Assembly: GCA_021806185.1 (NCBI GenBank)
Contig: JAJZXZ010000017.1
Location: 1 to 7,977 of the forward strand
Length of the DNA stretch: 7,977 nt
Reading direction: 5' to 3'
DNA from: Microcaldota archaeon
GTDB taxonomy: Archaea; Micrarchaeota; Micrarchaeia; Micrarchaeales; Micrarchaeaceae
Part shown: positions 5,658-7,977 of the stretch, in pieces
Numbering within the stretch: position 1 is the stretch's first letter
Layout: each line of letters opens with the position of its first letter
The notes under the pieces: model-generated
Seen by the model: the letters and a program-made list of their open reading frames with translations, nothing else
The model's database searches: none
Told to the model about the DNA's origin: nothing
Translations under genes and position numbers: made by a program

Positions 5658-7619
5658 TCAGCAGTCGCCGCATCCGCAGCTGCCTCCGCCTCCGCAGCCG
5701 CACGAATCGCCAGAGTCCTTGGTATCCATGCCCTCCGGCACCTCAGATGTCTTGCCAGCCGCATTCTGGACTACGACCTGCTGCGCCACCTTCGGCCTTG
5801 CGGTCGCGAAGTTAGCCACACCCACGCTGCCGTTCACAGGCAGCGCGAAGTAGTCGATAAGCTTACCGTACGTGTTTATGTACTCCTCGCTCGCCTCCAG
5901 CTCCTTTATGTTCCTGGTGTACTTGTCTTTGGCGTATGCCCAGTTGGGATGGGTCTTCTCCCACTCCAAGGCAGGCATGCTGTACTGCCTTTGGACCTTG
6001 TCGCGGTACATCTCTGGGAAAACGTTGAACGAGCAGAACGGCATCACCTCGCCGTTCGGCTGTGCGTAGTGTATGTCGCACTTCTCGACCCTGTGTATGT
6101 CGTATGTGTACTCGTCCTGGAAGTGCATCATGCCTATGAACATGCTCTTCATCTGCAGCTTGCCCATCGAAGCGAAGTCGTGCTTCATGAGTATAGAGAG
6201 GAGAAGCTTGGAGAAGTTAACCGACTTTGGCTGGTACTGCTTGTCTATGTATCTGTTCAGGCCCAGCAGCGCCTTCACGGCTATGAGCTTCCTTGTCGTC
6301 TTCGATTTCCCCTGCATCTCGTCAACAGCCCTCTGCAGGTGCTCCAGAAGCCCCTGCGCGTCAACGAACTTTGTCAGCGGCACTATCTTATTGTCCGTGT
6401 CTATGAACAGGTAGCTGCCCGCACCGCAAGCGAAGTGTATCGAGAGGTCGTATTTGTATTCTCCGGTAAGCGCCTCTATGAACTTGTTTATGCCACCGAC
6501 ATACGGCACAGAGAACCACGCATCCTTGCCTATTACGCCGTTCGTCTGCTCCTCTATGAGCTTGATAGCCCCAGGGATCGTAATCCTCTGTTTCTCCCTA
6601 AGCCTAGATGGCATCCTGCCGACAAGCGAGACCGGCTGGAAGTTTATCGCCTTGACGATATCCGAGTTGTTCAGCGCGAAGTTTATCATCGCTCCGAGCT
6701 CATGATCGTTTATTGTCCTTATCACTGTGGGCACAAGCACCACGCCTATGCCTGCGCGCCTCGCTGCCTTGAGCGCCAGCGGCGTCTCCCAGTGGTTCTT
6801 CGGGTTGGCTTTCGGGCTAACGCCGTCGAAGCTCATGTAAAGCGTGCTAACCCCTGCGTGCCTCAGCTTTACAGCGAGGTCTGGGTTCAGGCCAAGGTTT
6901 ATTCCAGTTGTATTGAGCTGTATCTGGTCGAAGCCAGCCTCCTTGGCCTTCTGGATTATCCCTATTATATCAGGGGCCATCGTTGGCTCGCCGCCCGTTA
7001 TCTGTATAGCATTTGCAGGTATAGGCTTCTGCGCCCTCAGGTTCCTGAATATCTTGTCAAGCTCAGCGAGGCTTGGCTCGTAGATCGCCTCCCCCTCCTT
7101 GGCGTAGAAGAAGCAGTACCAGCAAGAGAGGTGGCACCTGTTTGTCACCACAACATTGGCAAGGCCGGTGTGGGACTTGTGCCTCTCGCACATCCCGCAA
7201 TCGAATGGGCAGTTCGCGCCTTTAGTATCGCTTATGTAATTCGGGTTGTCGAAGCCCCTGCCGTAGTAATTGTAACGCTTCATCTTCATGTACATGTCAT
7301 AGTCTTCCCAGTACTTCTCTATTGTCCACTGGTGCTCTGGGCAGTGCTTCCTTATCATGACGTTGTCTCCGTCCTTGTAGATTATCCCGTTGATGATGAG
7401 CTTGCATTCCGGGCACACCGTCATAGTCTTCTCTATCACAGGCATCTTCTCTATCTCTTCCATAGACCTGTGGTAAACCGCAAGAACAGGATCCGATATC
7501 TCCTTCTGCGTAGGCGCCTGCACGCTTGGCCTGACGTTGTTGATGTTGTTGACTATGTTCTGCTCTACCTGCACCTGTACTTCCGGCTTAGGCGCACCTG
7601 GATTACCTTGATTTGGCAT
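5658..7619 (-). CDS. tes: Tes-like radical SAM protein (MJ0619 family, putative tetraether lipid synthase)
   Basis: Members such as MJ0619 join the phytanyl chain ends of archaeal diether lipids into tetraether (GDGT-type) membrane lipids by radical chemistry. Visible order: an Asn/Val/Gln-rich leader (1-40); a rubredoxin-like zinc/iron site with CPEC (69-72) and HCPEH (92-96); CPFDCGMCERHKSHT (137-151); the canonical radical SAM triad C162-X3-C166-X2-C169 in TNRCHLSCWYC; and the SAM-binding ITGGEPT (207-213). Later come C398 in HFACGAGSYLFID, and C514 and C529 in CDIHYAQPNGEVMPFCSFN, likely ligands of auxiliary clusters. These blocks match the MJ0619 family in order. The 653 residues exceed what I recall as usual (roughly 500-600), partly because of a linker (about 600-638) and a C-terminal SCGCGGGGSCGCGDC (639-653). 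The start ATG has AAGGTGG 6 nt upstream and its own TATA box. The substrate is inferred from the family; a related radical SAM alkylation or methylation is the main alternative. Confidence 0.8.
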   Translation of the reverse strand: MPNQGNPGAPKPEVQVQVEQNIVNNINNVRPSVQAPTQKEISDPVLAVYHRSMEEIEKMPVIEKTMTVCPECKLIINGIIYKDGDNVMIRKHCPEHQWTIEKYWEDYDMYMKMKRYNYYGRGFDNPNYISDTKGANCPFDCGMCERHKSHTGLANVVVTNRCHLSCWYCFFYAKEGEAIYEPSLAELDKIFRNLRAQKPIPANAIQITGGEPTMAPDIIGIIQKAKEAGFDQIQLNTTGINLGLNPDLAVKLRHAGVSTLYMSFDGVSPKANPKNHWETPLALKAARRAGIGVVLVPTVIRTINDHELGAMINFALNNSDIVKAINFQPVSLVGRMPSRLREKQRITIPGAIKLIEEQTNGVIGKDAWFSVPYVGGINKFIEALTGEYKYDLSIHFACGAGSYLFIDTDNKIVPLTKFVDAQGLLEHLQRAVDEMQGKSKTTRKLIAVKALLGLNRYIDKQYQPKSVNFSKLLLSILMKHDFASMGKLQMKSMFIGMMHFQDEYTYDIHRVEKCDIHYAQPNGEVMPFCSFNVFPEMYRDKVQRQYSMPALEWEKTHPNWAYAKDKYTRNIKELEASEEYINTYGKLIDYFALPVNGSVGVANFATARPKVAQQVVVQNAAGKTSEVPEGMDTKDSGDSCGCGGGGSCGCGDC

Positions 7620-7625
7620 GCAATT

Positions 7626-7632
7626 CCACCTT
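7626..7632 (-). promoter_or_regulatory. Ribosome binding site of the radical SAM gene
   Basis: On the minus strand this reads AAGGTGG, 6 nt before the ATG at 7617-7619. It is the strongest ribosome binding site in the window and fixes the start. Confidence 0.75.
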
Positions 7633-7660
7633 ATTATCGCATCTAAGGCGAATCAAAAGC

Positions 7661-7669
7661 ATTTAAATA
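7661..7669 (-). promoter_or_regulatory. TATA box of the radical SAM operon
   Basis: On the minus strand this reads TATTTAAAT, preceded by an A-rich AAAG that could serve as the upstream BRE. The expected start site is near 7639, giving a leader of about 20 nt that contains the AAGGTGG. The core is close to palindromic, but no plus-strand gene follows it. Confidence 0.65.
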
Positions 7670-7768
7670 CTTTCTGTTTTGAATTTTACTTTCTTTCAAA
7701 AGTTGTCAACCGGCTTTTCTAAGAGGTTATTGGTGCAATCCTGGCTCCTGGCATAATCATGCGATGAA

Positions 7769-7977
7769 TCAAGGGCTCCTCCTGAAATTCTGCCTCCATC
7801 CGCGTTTGCCTGCGGTATTGTTTCTTCCCATCCTCCGCTGGAAGCCCCGCCTCTGGAAGCCTTCCATCTGCGCCTCCTTCTTCGGCTTTATCGGCTTCTC
7901 CCTTATCCTCTTTATGCTCTCGTCCAGGTCCTTCTTCAGCTTCTCTGCTATGAAGTTCTTAGAGAAGTGGTCCGCCT
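7769..7977 (-). CDS. C-terminal end of an unidentified basic protein (runs off the right edge)
   Basis: 68 codons and a TGA stop are open on the minus strand up to the window end. The other two minus-strand frames are closed by stops within the first 30 bases. The visible part starts ADHFSKNFIAEKLKKDLDES, continues with a Lys/Arg-rich helix (IKRIREKPIKPKKEA), and ends in an Arg/Gly/Gln/Asn-rich tail that includes two copies of GFQRR in a row. This looks like the disordered nucleic-acid-binding tail of an RNA- or ribosome-associated protein, but the family is not recognisable from this end alone. It lies 149 nt upstream of the radical SAM gene, which has its own promoter, so the two are probably separate transcripts. 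Confidence 0.65.
   Translation of the reverse strand, partial: ADHFSKNFIAEKLKKDLDESIKRIREKPIKPKKEAQMEGFQRRGFQRRMGRNNTAGKRGWRQNFRRSP

Noticed and set aside
5616..7646. Very long plus-strand open frame (676 codons) opposite the radical SAM gene
   Set aside because: It is antisense to a clearly recognisable protein. Its translation is rich in V, L, R, Y and H, as expected from reading the complement of conserved codons, and it has no family motif.
7750..7764. Short hairpin GCAT-gatt-ATGC just after the right-edge gene's stop
   Set aside because: The stem is only 4 bp with no T-run behind it, so it is not convincing as a terminator.
7680..7768. Intergenic region scanned for tRNA, small RNA or a small gene
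   Set aside because: No cloverleaf, strong stem or supported start codon was seen; it appears to be a spacer upstream of the radical SAM promoter.
1..7977. CRISPR array, insertion sequence, att sites or tandem repeats
   Set aside because: No spaced direct repeats, transposase frame or terminal repeats were found by reading; the region looks like ordinary chromosome.

Overview
The window is archaeal. Its protein genes are archaeal-type: a family B DNA polymerase, archaeal/eukaryotic-type PheS and PheT, and a Tes-like radical SAM protein. Starts are preceded either by TTTAAATA-like TATA boxes or by GGTG-type ribosome binding sites. Several genes begin with TTG or GTG, and isoleucine is often coded by ATA. 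Gene spacing is very tight and most unknown proteins here are small, which would suit a small-genome lineage such as Micrarchaeota or another DPANN group. That placement is an impression from protein style only and was not tested.

Layout, left to right. On the minus strand are the first 97 codons of a family B DNA polymerase (1-291) and, upstream of it in the same direction, a 138-residue protein resembling archaeal SecB-like proteins (324-740). A divergent promoter region (741-868) carries one TATA box per direction, lying in an 11-bp perfect inverted repeat. To the right, a plus-strand operon holds a secreted, membrane-anchored surface protein (869-1633), pheS (1638-3110) and pheT (3114-4754), with gaps of only 3-4 nt. 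Facing it on the minus strand, with 4 nt between stop codons, is a second operon. It is read from 7619 leftwards: a 653-residue Tes-like radical SAM protein (5658-7619), a 233-residue protein with a ferredoxin/HMA-like fold (4936-5637), and a 55-residue unknown protein (4759-4926). At the right edge is the basic C-terminal tail of an unidentified minus-strand gene (7769-7977).

How the genes work together. PheS and PheT form the two subunits of phenylalanyl-tRNA synthetase. The radical SAM operon is the least ordinary part. Its enzyme has the cysteine pattern of the MJ0619/tetraether lipid synthase family plus a C-terminal Cys/Gly tail that may bind metal. It is co-transcribed with an HMA-like-fold protein that lacks the usual CXXC, and with a tiny protein that starts in frame just after the previous stop codon. 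Together they may form a small radical-SAM module acting on membrane lipids; this is inference from sequence pattern and gene order.
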